Below, piece by piece: positions 19,657 to 27,140 of a DNA stretch of 64,000 nucleotides; within the stretch, counting starts at the first letter, position 1; each line of letters starts with the position of its first letter. The notes under the pieces were generated by a model. It saw only the letters and a list, made by a program, of their open reading frames with translations, made no database searches and was not told the origin of the DNA. Source of the DNA: Corynebacterium terpenotabidum Y-11 (GTDB taxonomy: Bacteria; Actinomycetota; Actinomycetes; Mycobacteriales; Mycobacteriaceae); assembly GCF_000418365.1 (NCBI RefSeq), contig NC_021663.1, forward strand, positions 1,426,001 through 1,490,000, in the 5' to 3' direction. The position numbers and the translations under genes were made by a program.

Positions 19657-19777
19657 GTCTTCCTTTCATCGTGGGCCCGGAACATCGCGTGCCGGTCCGG
19701 TCCAGTAGTCGGACACGGATCAGGGGAAGTTCCGGTCCTGGCCAGGCGAATTTCCGACGGGGGTGCCGGTGATATTA

Positions 19778-19799
19778 ATACCTCCGTGGGAGGCGGTAT
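19778..19799 (-). promoter_or_regulatory. Candidate CsoR-type copper operator and copC promoter
   Basis: 22-base dyad with arms ATACC-n-CC and GG-n-GGTAT around six bases. It begins about 120 bases upstream of the copC start. On the minus strand a TAATAT -10-like hexamer abuts its downstream edge, so a bound repressor would block the promoter. Arms and spacing resemble CsoR sites of actinobacteria; no csoR gene is in the window. Confidence 0.45.
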
Positions 19800-19956
19800 C
19801 CGGATCTCAGCCTACCTGCGGAGCCCCGGATCCCCGGCCTCGACGGTCACGCTGCGACACCTGCTGTCGGGGGTATCCCCTCTGGTGGTTCTCTGCGCGT
19901 CAATGGGGTAACGAGGCAACGGGGCAACGGTCGGAGTACGCCGTCGACCCGTTGCA

Positions 19957-20024
19957 GGGGCCCTTTCCGAGCATGAACGGGCCAACCTGATCAACTCGAT
20001 GTATCCATGCTCGGAAACGGCCCC
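19957..20024. repeat. Long inverted repeat of unknown role
   Basis: Arms of 19 bases (19957-19975 and 20006-20024) match at 18 positions, separated by 30 bases. It sits between copC and the terminator of the tRNA cluster. No T run follows either arm, so it is not a standard terminator; it could be a small element or protein-binding dyad. Confidence 0.6.
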
Positions 20025-20076
20025 TCCCTGCGCCACCGGAGGGACGACCAGCGTTGTGCCCGGCACGTGAATTAAC

Positions 20077-20107
20077 AAAGACCCCACGTCAGCGACGTGG
20101 GGTCTTT
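20077..20107 (-). terminator. Rho-independent terminator of the tRNA cluster
   Basis: Perfect 14-base stem (20077-20090 with 20094-20107) and a 3-base loop. Read on the minus strand it is followed by TTTGTTAATT. It lies six bases after the last tRNA of the cluster. Confidence 0.85.
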
Positions 20108-20112
20108 CGATA

Positions 20113-20188
20113 TGGAGCGGATGACGAGACTCGAACTCGCGACCCTAACCTTGGCAAGGTTATGCGCTACCAACTGCGCTACATCCGC
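20113..20188 (-). tRNA. tRNA-Gly(GCC), copy 1
   Basis: Complete cloverleaf with anticodon GCC, acceptor GCGGATG/CATCCGC, discriminator T and an encoded CCA (20113-20115). Last gene of the six-gene minus-strand cluster. Confidence 0.95.
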
Positions 20189-20224
20189 AAACTACTTGAT
20201 GACCAGACCACAGGGGTCTGTTCG

Positions 20225-20296
20225 TGCGCGATACTGGGATCGAACCAGTGACCTCTTCCGTGTCAGGGAAGCGCTCTCCCGCTGAGCTAAACGCGC
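20225..20296 (-). tRNA. tRNA-Val(GAC), copy 1
   Basis: Cloverleaf with anticodon GAC, acceptor arms GCGCGTT and ATCGCGC. CCA is not encoded. A T-T mismatch occurs at the sixth acceptor pair (6:67), in both copies of this gene. Confidence 0.93.
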
Positions 20297-20337
20297 GGGA
20301 CAAAACTCTCACCGCCCCGGCGAACCCGGGCAGAGAG

Positions 20338-20413
20338 TGGAGCGGATGACGAGACTCGAACTCGCGACCCTAACCTTGGCAAGGTTATGCGCTACCAACT
20401 GCGCTACATCCGC
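20338..20413 (-). tRNA. tRNA-Gly(GCC), copy 2
   Basis: Same sequence as the copy 225 bases to the left, including the encoded CCA (20338-20340). Part of a duplicated Gly-Val unit. Confidence 0.95.
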
Positions 20414-20449
20414 AAACTACTTCATGACCAGACCACAGGGGCCTGTTCG

Positions 20450-20521
20450 TGCGCGATACTGGGATCGAACCAGTGACCTCTTCCGTGTCAGGGAAGCGCT
20501 CTCCCGCTGAGCTAAACGCGC
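20450..20521 (-). tRNA. tRNA-Val(GAC), copy 2
   Basis: Same sequence as copy 1, exactly 225 bases away, with anticodon GAC and no encoded CCA. Confidence 0.93.
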
Positions 20522-20529
20522 GGGGTGTG

Positions 20530-20601
20530 AGGTGGAAACGGGAATCGAACCCGTGTACACGGTTTTGCAGACCGTTGCCTAAGCCACTCAGCCATTCCAC
20601 C
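20530..20601 (-). tRNA. tRNA-Cys(GCA)
   Basis: Cloverleaf with anticodon GCA, acceptor GGTGGAA/TTCCACC and the discriminator T typical of tRNA-Cys. CCA not encoded. Second gene of the cluster in transcription order. Confidence 0.95.
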
Positions 20602-20671
20602 GTGGCGTCTCCGCCTCGTTCGGACGTTGACCCTACCTTCCGGGGACCGGAAGAGAAAATCAACTGCCCTG

Positions 20672-20744
20672 AGCGGATGACGAGACTCGAACTCGCGACC
20701 CTAACCTTGGCAAGGTTATGCGCTACCAACTGCGCTACATCCGC
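20672..20744 (-). tRNA. tRNA-Gly(GCC), copy 3
   Basis: Body identical to the two other GCC copies, but without an encoded CCA. First gene of the cluster, 27 bases after the -10 box of its promoter. Confidence 0.94.
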
Positions 20745-21048
20745 GTGCCCCGACAGTGCGGTGCGGAAAGAACTATAGCCGGTACCCCCGACTGTCACAA
20801 ACATGCTGGTGGTGGCACGAATGCCCCGATGTTCCTCCGGGCAACGGCCGACGCCGACTCCCACCGGTGTCATTCCCCGCCCAATGCCAGCCCGCCCCGG
20901 ACCTTGCCAATCCCCGCCGATCCGCCCAGGCCGCGCCGATCGTCCCCGATCTGTCCGGAATTCCGACGCACCGCACGCAGCACCCCGTCCGACATGCCGG
21001 TTTGTACTGCAGGGTGGGAAGGGTGCTAGATTAACAGCCGTTCACGAG
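20745..21048. other. Non-coding region between divergent tRNA units
   Basis: 304 bases. Holds the minus-strand promoter of the tRNA cluster at its left end and, at the right end, a plus-strand TTGTAC / TAGATT pair (21002-21007 and 21027-21032, spacer 19) likely serving tRNA-Val(CAC). No gene seen between. Confidence 0.6.
20772..20800 (-). promoter_or_regulatory. Sigma-A-type promoter of the tRNA cluster
   Basis: On the minus strand, -35 TTGTGA (20795-20800), 17-base spacer, -10 TATAGT (20772-20777), directly upstream of tRNA-Gly copy 3. Confidence 0.8.
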
Positions 21049-21120
21049 AGTCCCATAGCTCAGTGGAAGAGCGTTCCGTTCACACCGGAAAGGTCGCTGG
21101 TTCGAACCCAGTTGGGACTA
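21049..21120 (+). tRNA. tRNA-Val(CAC)
   Basis: Cloverleaf with anticodon CAC, acceptor AGTCCCA/TGGGACT fully paired, discriminator A; the next bases are CCG, so CCA is added after transcription. Together with the GAC copies it covers part of the valine codon box. Confidence 0.94.
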
Positions 21121-21242
21121 CCGCACAGACGCCGTCGCCGGAACTTCCGGGGGCGGCGTTCTGCGTCCCCGGATTCCGGCGCCCGCCGACTCGCTTCTCC
21201 CGGTTACCCACCTTCCGGAGATATGCCGTTAACATTCTCAGG

Positions 21243-22577
21243 GTGACTGCCACGACGACAACCCCACAGTTCCCCAGGATCCTGACCCGGGCCGCCTGGC
21301 CGCTCGCGATCATGACGCTCATCCACCGCGTCATCATCTCCCCCCAGAACCATCACCCCACCGATGACTTCACCACAGTCTGGACCGCACTACACCAGTT
21401 CGTCTCAGGGGCCTCGGTGTACACCGACGACTACACCAACGACGACCCCCACTACCTCTACTCGCCCGGCGGTACCCTGCTGCTCAGCCCACTGGGGGCG
21501 CTCTCGTCCGGGGTGGGGCGCAACGCCCTCATTCTCGCTGACGCTCTTGCCGTCCTTCTCGCCCTGGCACTTCTCACCCTGCTGGTCGGCCGTAAGCTCA
21601 CCGGTCCGGTGCTGCCGGTGGCGGTGTTCCTCGTCTTCGCCACCGAGTCCGTCAGCAACACACTGGTGTTCTCCAACATCAACGGTGTGCTCTTCCTCCT
21701 TGAGGTCGCGTTCCTCTGGCTGCTGCTCGTCGACCGCGGACAGGCGCCGTGGAACCTGCTGCGCGGTGGCGAGACGTCTGATGCCGACACCACCACCTCG
21801 CGTATCCCCTGGGCCGGCATCCTCGCCGGCATCGCCCTCGGCCTTGCGATCACTGTGAAGCCCCAGTTCGTCGTTCTTCTCTTCCTCCCCCTGGTACGCC
21901 GCCAGTGGTCCACACTGGCAGCCGGCGTCGCCGTCCCCGTGGTCTTCACCGGTATCGGCTGGCTCCTGGTCCCGGACACCGACACCTACGTCAACACCCT
22001 GATCCCCTACCTCGGTGAGGTCCGGGACTACGCGAACTCCGCGATCGCCGGCGTCGGCGCCCACTACGGATGGCCCGCGGCACTGGTGCTGGTGTGCCAG
22101 ATCCTGGCCGCCGTCTGCGTCGCCGTGGCGGTCCTGGGCCTGCTCTGGTGGCGAAACAGTGACCCGTTCATGTGGGCGGCCACCACCGCGGCGGTCCTGC
22201 TCACCGGAGTGTTCCTCGTCAGCTCCCTGGGCCAGATGTACTACTCGATGCTGCTCGTACCGATGATCTTCACGGTCCTGACCCGGCGTTCGGTGATGCA
22301 CGGCACCGCCATCTGGTTCGGCGTCTACTTCTCTCTGTCCTGGGACGAGTGGCTGTCCGACCGGTGGCCGCGGGCTGGGGAGATCTTCCACTACAGCTTC
22401 GGCACCGTCGGATGGGCGATCATCGTCCTGGTATCCGCCGTGACGGTGACCGGGTGGCTCCTCGAACGGCGAGCCAATGGTCAACCGGTCGGAGTCCCTG
22501 CCCTGTGCCGTGACCTTCTGCAGCCGGTCGCCGGACGCGCTACAACTGGTGACAACGACAGCCGGAACGACGCCTGA
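21243..22577 (+). CDS. aftC: Arabinofuranosyltransferase AftC-like (GT-C fold membrane enzyme)
   Basis: Polytopic membrane protein of about 444 residues with roughly ten hydrophobic helices and DUF2029/GT87 character. The first extracytoplasmic loop has the acidic motif around Tyr-Thr-Asp-Asp-Tyr-Thr-Asn-Asp-Asp and then Tyr-Ser-Pro-Gly-Gly, as in decaprenyl-phosphoarabinose-dependent transferases. AftC adds alpha-1,3 arabinose branches in arabinogalactan and lipoarabinomannan. The assignment is supported by synteny: Rv2673 (aftC) also precedes msrB. The frame opens earlier, inside the tRNA, so GTG 21243 is taken; its ribosome site is weak and ATG 21313 cannot be excluded. Confidence 0.82.
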   Translation: MTATTTTPQFPRILTRAAWPLAIMTLIHRVIISPQNHHPTDDFTTVWTALHQFVSGASVYTDDYTNDDPHYLYSPGGTLLLSPLGALSSGVGRNALILADALAVLLALALLTLLVGRKLTGPVLPVAVFLVFATESVSNTLVFSNINGVLFLLEVAFLWLLLVDRGQAPWNLLRGGETSDADTTTSRIPWAGILAGIALGLAITVKPQFVVLLFLPLVRRQWSTLAAGVAVPVVFTGIGWLLVPDTDTYVNTLIPYLGEVRDYANSAIAGVGAHYGWPAALVLVCQILAAVCVAVAVLGLLWWRNSDPFMWAATTAAVLLTGVFLVSSLGQMYYSMLLVPMIFTVLTRRSVMHGTAIWFGVYFSLSWDEWLSDRWPRAGEIFHYSFGTVGWAIIVLVSAVTVTGWLLERRANGQPVGVPALCRDLLQPVAGRATTGDNDSRNDA

Positions 22578-22598
22578 CACCACTGCGAGGTACCGACA

Positions 22599-23030
22599 AT
22601 GACCGATTCCCCCGATTCCCCCGACTACACCGACTTCTCCGCGTTCACCGATGACGAGTGGCGGTCCCGGCTGACCCCGGACAGCTACCAGGTCCTGCGC
22701 CACGCGGCGACCGAGCGCGCCTACAGCCACTCCTACACCGACGAGGAAACGGAAGGAGTGTACGTGTGCCGGGGCTGCGGGACCGAACTGTTCCGCTCCA
22801 CCGAGAAGTTCCACTCGCACTGCGGCTGGCCGTCCTTCTTCGACCCGGCGGACTCCGACGCCGTCATCGAGAAAGTCGACGACTCACTGGGAATGAGAAG
22901 GACCGAGGTACTCTGCGCCACCTGCGGCGGGCACCTCGGCCATGTCTTCTCCGGTGAGGGGTACGACACCCCCACCGACCTGCGTTACTGCATCAACGGA
23001 CTCGCGCTGGAGCTCAGGGCAGCTCGGTGA
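22599..23030 (+). CDS. msrB: Peptide-methionine (R)-S-oxide reductase MsrB
   Basis: Repairs oxidised methionine (R form) in proteins. The 143 residues include zinc ligands Cys57/Cys60 and Cys106/Cys109, the His-Cys-Gly-Trp-Pro-Ser-Phe motif, and catalytic Cys131 in Arg-Tyr-Cys-Ile-Asn. It follows aftC by 21 bases. Its last 17 bases overlap the end of hemQ on the other strand. Confidence 0.96.
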   Translation: MTDSPDSPDYTDFSAFTDDEWRSRLTPDSYQVLRHAATERAYSHSYTDEETEGVYVCRGCGTELFRSTEKFHSHCGWPSFFDPADSDAVIEKVDDSLGMRRTEVLCATCGGHLGHVFSGEGYDTPTDLRYCINGLALELRAAR

Positions 23031-23733
23031 TGAAGGTGGTCAGCGTGGCATTGTCCCCGTTGACCCGGTGGCCGGTGAAGAACGGGACCTCCTCGCGGAC
23101 GTGACGTCGGGCCTCGGTGTACCGCATCGTGTACATCAGGTCGACGATCCGGTCGAGCGTCGGCGACTCGAAGGCCAGGATCCACTCGTAGTCACCCAGT
23201 GCGAACGCCGGCACGGTGTTCGCCCGCACCTCGTCGAATCCACGGGCGGCCATGCCGTGCTCAGCGAGAATGGTGCGTCGCTCCGTGTCCGGCAGCAGGT
23301 ACCACTCGTAGGAGCGGACGAAGGGGTACACGGCGATCCAGTCACCCGGATCCTCCCCCATGATGAACGACGGCAGGTGCGACTTGTTGAACTCTGCGGG
23401 CCGGTGGAGGGCGGCGTTGGACCAGTACCCGTCGCAGACCTGCCCGAGGCGGGTCTCCTTGAGGAAGCGACGGTATGCCCGCTGCAGATCGTCGAACTTC
23501 TCGGCATGCCACCAGATCATCAGATCCGCCTCGGCACGCTGCCCGGTGAGATCGTAGACGCCACGGACGGTCAGTTCCTCATCGTCGTAGGACGCGAGGA
23601 ACGCTGCGAAATCGGCGGCGATCTCCGCCCGGGCGGCGTCATCGGCAGGCAGCTCACCGTTGCGGACGGTGAAGACCGACCACATCGTGTACTGGAGCTT
23701 TTCGTTGAGAGCCTTGAAATTGAGCTTGGACAT
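23014..23733 (-). CDS. hemQ: Coproheme decarboxylase HemQ (ChdC)
   Basis: Last enzyme of the coproporphyrin-dependent haem pathway of actinobacteria: converts coproheme III to haem b with peroxide. The 239-residue chlorite-dismutase-fold protein keeps the proximal ligand His159 (Glu-His-Gly-Met-Ala), the distal His119 and the catalytic Tyr136 (Val-Tyr-Pro-Phe-Val-Arg), which line up one residue away from His158, His118 and Tyr135 of the C. diphtheriae enzyme. Third gene of hemE-hemY-hemQ; its ribosome site is the last unit of a 10-base tandem repeat. Confidence 0.95.
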   Translation of the reverse strand: MSKLNFKALNEKLQYTMWSVFTVRNGELPADDAARAEIAADFAAFLASYDDEELTVRGVYDLTGQRAEADLMIWWHAEKFDDLQRAYRRFLKETRLGQVCDGYWSNAALHRPAEFNKSHLPSFIMGEDPGDWIAVYPFVRSYEWYLLPDTERRTILAEHGMAARGFDEVRANTVPAFALGDYEWILAFESPTLDRIVDLMYTMRYTEARRHVREEVPFFTGHRVNGDNATLTTFITELP

Positions 23734-23740
23734 TGTTCTC

Positions 23741-23800
23741 CTGAATTCTGCTGAGTTCTGCTGAGTTCTGCTGAGTTCTACTGGGTTCTACTGGGTTCTC
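23741..23800. repeat. Six tandem 10-base repeats upstream of hemQ
   Basis: Six units close to CTGAGTTCTG run without gaps between the hemY stop and the hemQ start. On the minus strand the unit nearest hemQ has become CAGGAGAACA, which provides the Shine-Dalgarno sequence. Confidence 0.9.
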
Positions 23801-23815
23801 GTGGTCAGAGTTCGG

Positions 23816-25234
23816 TCACCCGAGTTCGGCGATGATCTTGCGTGCGGCGTCGCGACCGGAATCAGCGCAGGCGGGCACACCCACACCCTGCAGGACCGCA
23901 CCGGCCAGAGCGATCCGGGGGATCGTCGCCAGATCCGCCTGCACCGCGGACATCCGGGCCAGGTGGCCCTCCGGGTAACTGGGCAGACCACCCCACCATC
24001 GCTGGACGAAAGTCTCGACCGGGCGGGCCTGGAATCCGGTGACGGTCCGCAGATCCTCCACGGCGTAGCCGATGAGGGTCCGGTCATCCGCATCAACCAG
24101 GCTGGCATCGGCGAGGGTGCCGAAACTGGCACGGACAAAGGCACCGCCCCGCTCCGCGAGATGCGGCCATTTCCGGGAGGAAAAGGTGAAGGCCTTCGCG
24201 TGGGTCCTCGCGTCCGTCCCGAGCAGGACACCGGTGGTCTCCGGCAGTCCTGCGTCCGTGTCGAACCGCATCCCCACGACGGCGGAACTGGCGAGCTCCA
24301 CGGCCTCGAGCAGACCTGCGGCGCGGGGGGCGACATCGGCGAGCAGCACCGCCGCCGTCGGTGCGGGGGTCGCGACAACCACCGCATCGACCTCCCCGAC
24401 CGGTTCCAGCCAGAGTCGGCCATTCCACCGGCCGACGGACTCCACCTGGGTGTTGAGTCGGACATCGGCGTCGGCGGCGTCCGCCAGGGCCCGGACGAGA
24501 CGGCGGTAGCCGTGGGCGAAACTGTTGAACAGTGGGGCCGGCTCCTCCCCCCGCTCCGCGAGCACGCGGGCGGCGTCCTCCCTCTCCGCCAGCAGACTAG
24601 CCACCGCGGTCGACAGGTGCACCGGCGCACCGGTCGATGCCAGGTCGTCAAAGACCGCGGCAAGCGCCGGGACAGTGGCACGCAGACCGAGGGCATCTGC
24701 CGAGCAGGAGTACACGCCACCGAGCATCGGGGATACCAGCCGGGCGACCGCGTCCTCCCCGTAGCGACTGCGGACCAGGGTCCCGACATTGATGTCGTCG
24801 CCAACCGCCCAGTCCAGCGGGGTGGTCGTCGCTTCAGCGTCGATCCGGGCCGCCGTCTCCGGTGAGACCACATCGGCGACATCGACACCGCGCGCCGGGA
24901 TACCCATGATGGTGCGCCCCGGGGCCGACACCAGATGACCGTCGACATAGAAGCAGCTGCGCAACCCGGAAGGGACACGCAGTTCATCGGCCAGACCCAG
25001 CTCGTCGACGAGGTCGGCCAGACCGGTGCGACGGGTGAGGAAGGCCTCTGCGCCCATGTCAACCGGGCCGTCGGCGAAGTCGACGGTCTTCAGTTTCCCG
25101 CCGAGCCGGTCATAGGCCTCCAGTACGAGGATGTCGGCGTCCGCGCCGAGGGAACGACGCAGTTCGAGGGCGGCCGCCAGACCCGAGATTCCGCCGCCGA
25201 TCACCGCGATAGTGGGGGCTGTTGTCCCGCTCAT
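23816..25234 (-). CDS. hemY: Coproporphyrinogen III / protoporphyrinogen oxidase
   Basis: FAD-dependent oxidase of 472 residues. N-terminal dinucleotide fold Val-Ile-Gly-Gly-Gly-Ile-Ser-Gly-Leu-Ala-Ala, then Asp-Arg-Leu-Gly-Gly-Lys, the amine-oxidase-type FAD site; the C-terminal part has Gly-Val-Gly-Val-Pro-Ala-Cys-Ala-Asp-Ser-Gly-Arg-Asp-Ala-Ala, the second FAD contact. Beside hemQ the likely reaction is coproporphyrinogen III to coproporphyrin III (CgoX type). It overlaps hemE by four bases. Confidence 0.94.
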   Translation of the reverse strand: MSGTTAPTIAVIGGGISGLAAALELRRSLGADADILVLEAYDRLGGKLKTVDFADGPVDMGAEAFLTRRTGLADLVDELGLADELRVPSGLRSCFYVDGHLVSAPGRTIMGIPARGVDVADVVSPETAARIDAEATTTPLDWAVGDDINVGTLVRSRYGEDAVARLVSPMLGGVYSCSADALGLRATVPALAAVFDDLASTGAPVHLSTAVASLLAEREDAARVLAERGEEPAPLFNSFAHGYRRLVRALADAADADVRLNTQVESVGRWNGRLWLEPVGEVDAVVVATPAPTAAVLLADVAPRAAGLLEAVELASSAVVGMRFDTDAGLPETTGVLLGTDARTHAKAFTFSSRKWPHLAERGGAFVRASFGTLADASLVDADDRTLIGYAVEDLRTVTGFQARPVETFVQRWWGGLPSYPEGHLARMSAVQADLATIPRIALAGAVLQGVGVPACADSGRDAARKIIAELG

Positions 25235-26361
25235 CGGGCATGCACCTCCGCGAAGGCACGGGTGATGGCGTCCGGATCAGTCTCCGGCAGCACGCCGTGC
25301 CCCAGGTTGAAGATATGGCCGCGGGCGTCGCCGGCAGCGATGGCCGCGTCCGCCTCCGCACAGATCCGGCCGACCTGGTCGGCGATCACCTCGGGGCCGG
25401 CCAACAGGACCGCCGGGTCGAGGTTGCCCTGGATCGCCCGTGGCGCGGGCAGCCCGACCTCGGTCAGGTGGGCGGTCACCCGGGCGGCGGCGACGTCCAG
25501 TGGCGTCTTCCAGTCGACCCCGATGATGTCGGGGCCGACTGCCGCCATCTCACCGAGCAGCTCGGTGGTGTTCACCCCGAAGTGGATCATCGGCACACCG
25601 TAGGGGCGGACCGCGTCGAAGATGCGGCGTGAATACGGGGCCACGAACTCCCGGTAATCCTTCAGGGAGAGGAACCCTGCCCAAGAGTCGAACAGCTGCA
25701 GGGCGTCGATCCCCGCCTCGAGCTGGGCACGCAGGAACGTGATGACGGTGGGCGTCAGCTTCTCCATGAGTGCGTGCCAGGTGGCGGGTTCGGAGTACAT
25801 CAGCGCTTTGGTGATCCCGTGGTTCTTCGACGGGCCACCTTCGACGATGTAGGACGCCAGGGTGAACGGGGCGCCGGCGAAACCGATGAGGACCTGGTCG
25901 TCGCGCAACTCCGCGAGAACGCCGCCGATGCCCTCGACGACGGCGTCGAGTTGCCCGGGCTCCACGGTCGGCAGCGCGGCAATCTCGGCGAGGGTACGGA
26001 CCGGGTGGTCGAGGACCGGCCCTCTGCCGGCGACGATGTCCACCCCCACGCCGGCGGCCTTGAGTGGCACCACGATGTCGGAGAAGAGGATGGCGGCGTC
26101 CGCGTCATGGCGGCGCACCGGCTGCAGGGTGATTTCGGCGAGCAGATCGGGCCGGAAACAGGACTCGAGCATGCCCACGTCCGTGCGCAGCGCACGGTAC
26201 TCCGGCAGGGACCGACCGGCCTGCCGCATCATCCATACCGGACGGCGGGAGGGCACACCACCGGCGGCGGCAACAAGGAAGGGTGCATCCGAAGCTGCCC
26301 GACGTGCGGCGGCCGCTCTGTCGGTCGGCGAGGACGCCGAGGAAGTCGTCGTAGAGGTCAC
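25231..26361 (-). CDS. hemE: Uroporphyrinogen decarboxylase
   Basis: Removes four carboxyl groups from uroporphyrinogen III to give coproporphyrinogen III. The 376-residue TIM-barrel protein has the N-terminal signature Pro-Val-Trp-Met-Met-Arg-Gln-Ala-Gly-Arg, the Phe-Ser-Asp-Ile strand with the catalytic Asp, and the C-terminal Gly-His-Gly-Val segment. About 30 extra Ser/Ala/Thr-rich residues precede the core. First gene of the hem operon and divergent from the DUF3000 gene. Confidence 0.96.
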   Translation of the reverse strand: MTSTTTSSASSPTDRAAAARRAASDAPFLVAAAGGVPSRRPVWMMRQAGRSLPEYRALRTDVGMLESCFRPDLLAEITLQPVRRHDADAAILFSDIVVPLKAAGVGVDIVAGRGPVLDHPVRTLAEIAALPTVEPGQLDAVVEGIGGVLAELRDDQVLIGFAGAPFTLASYIVEGGPSKNHGITKALMYSEPATWHALMEKLTPTVITFLRAQLEAGIDALQLFDSWAGFLSLKDYREFVAPYSRRIFDAVRPYGVPMIHFGVNTTELLGEMAAVGPDIIGVDWKTPLDVAAARVTAHLTEVGLPAPRAIQGNLDPAVLLAGPEVIADQVGRICAEADAAIAAGDARGHIFNLGHGVLPETDPDAITRAFAEVHAR

Positions 26362-26480
26362 AGCATCCGATTATGCCTCCCCACTCCGCCCAGGTGTAGC
26401 CTCACCGCTGTCCGCGGGGGTGCACCGGGCTCCGGCGCGCCTCCCCCGGGAGATCGACCTGCGCCGATAGGGTGCCGGGT

Positions 26481-27134
26481 GTGAGCCACGAGAGTCCAGC
26501 AGACACCGCCACCGATGCCTCCGCCCGGTCCGTCCCGACGGTACCCCCTGCCGCGTTCCGGGCCGCCGTGGACTCGATGACCTCCGCTGCGCTGCGTACC
26601 GGCGTCTCCCTGACTGACATCCGGCCCCCGCAGAAACTCGCCCCGTACAGCCACGCCGTCGGTCTGGAGATTGACCGTGACACCGTCGGCAATGAGCTCC
26701 TCCCCCATGTCGGCGACGGCGACGGGGATGCCTTCGGTCGACTGATCCTCCTGCACGATCCGGCCGGGGACGAGGGGCCCGGGCTGATGCGGCTGGTCGC
26801 CTATATCCAGGCGGACATGGACGCCGCGACCGTTGGCGATCCACTGCTGCCCGACGTGGCCTGGGAATGGCTGACCGACGGACTCGACGGGTGCCTCACC
26901 GGCCCCGGGGTGGGCTACCGTGACCTGGGCGGGACGGTCACTTCCACGACCTCTGTCCGGCACGGGGACATCGGTGGGCCACCCCGCGCCTTTCAGTTGG
27001 AGATGCGGGCGTCCTGGTCCGCCACCGGCACGGACCTGTCGGGGCACGTCACCGCGTTCTCGGAGGTGTTGGCCTCCGTCGCCGGACTGCCCCCCGCCGG
27101 GGTGACGGTCCTGGGTGCCAAGGCCAGGCGCTGA
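26481..27134 (+). CDS. DUF3000 domain-containing protein (Rv2680-like)
   Basis: Soluble protein of about 217 residues with the DUF3000 pattern, including Ala-Pro-Tyr-Ser-His-Ala-Val-Gly-Leu-Glu and a Trp-Glu-Trp-Leu segment. Function is unknown; it sits between hemE and an RNase D gene as in M. tuberculosis. GTG 26481 gives an N-terminus Met-Ser-His-Glu; an in-frame GTG at 26472 is an alternative, and neither has a strong ribosome site. Seven bases separate its stop from the next start, so it is likely cotranscribed with RNase D. Confidence 0.82.
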   Translation: MSHESPADTATDASARSVPTVPPAAFRAAVDSMTSAALRTGVSLTDIRPPQKLAPYSHAVGLEIDRDTVGNELLPHVGDGDGDAFGRLILLHDPAGDEGPGLMRLVAYIQADMDAATVGDPLLPDVAWEWLTDGLDGCLTGPGVGYRDLGGTVTSTTSVRHGDIGGPPRAFQLEMRASWSATGTDLSGHVTAFSEVLASVAGLPPAGVTVLGAKARR

Positions 27135-27140
27135 GCAGAC

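Larger units (their letters stand above)
19657..20076. other. Non-coding region upstream of copC
   Basis: About 420 bases without a credible gene. It contains the candidate copper operator (19778-19799) and a separate 19-base inverted repeat (19957-20024). Short frames across it have no recognisable family or good ribosome site. Confidence 0.6.

Noticed and set aside
19812..20087. 91-residue minus-strand frame upstream of copC
   Set aside because: It runs through the inverted repeat and the tRNA terminator, and has no recognisable domain or good ribosome site.
20142..20165. Palindrome around TAACCTTGGCAAGGTTA, resembling a DtxR box
   Set aside because: It is the anticodon arm of tRNA-Gly(GCC) and recurs in all three copies.
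20113..20744. Regularly spaced repeats resembling a CRISPR array
   Set aside because: The repeated units fold as tRNA genes and include an identical-unit duplication; no cas genes.
20113..21120. tRNA genes as a possible integration site of a mobile element
   Set aside because: No integrase, no direct repeat of a tRNA 3' end flanking foreign DNA, and surrounding genes are conserved core genes.
21063..21242. Longer start for aftC
   Set aside because: The upstream frame lies within tRNA-Val(CAC) and has no protein likeness.
21405..22820. 471-residue frame on the minus strand
   Set aside because: Antisense to aftC and msrB, Gly/Asp-rich, with no family likeness.
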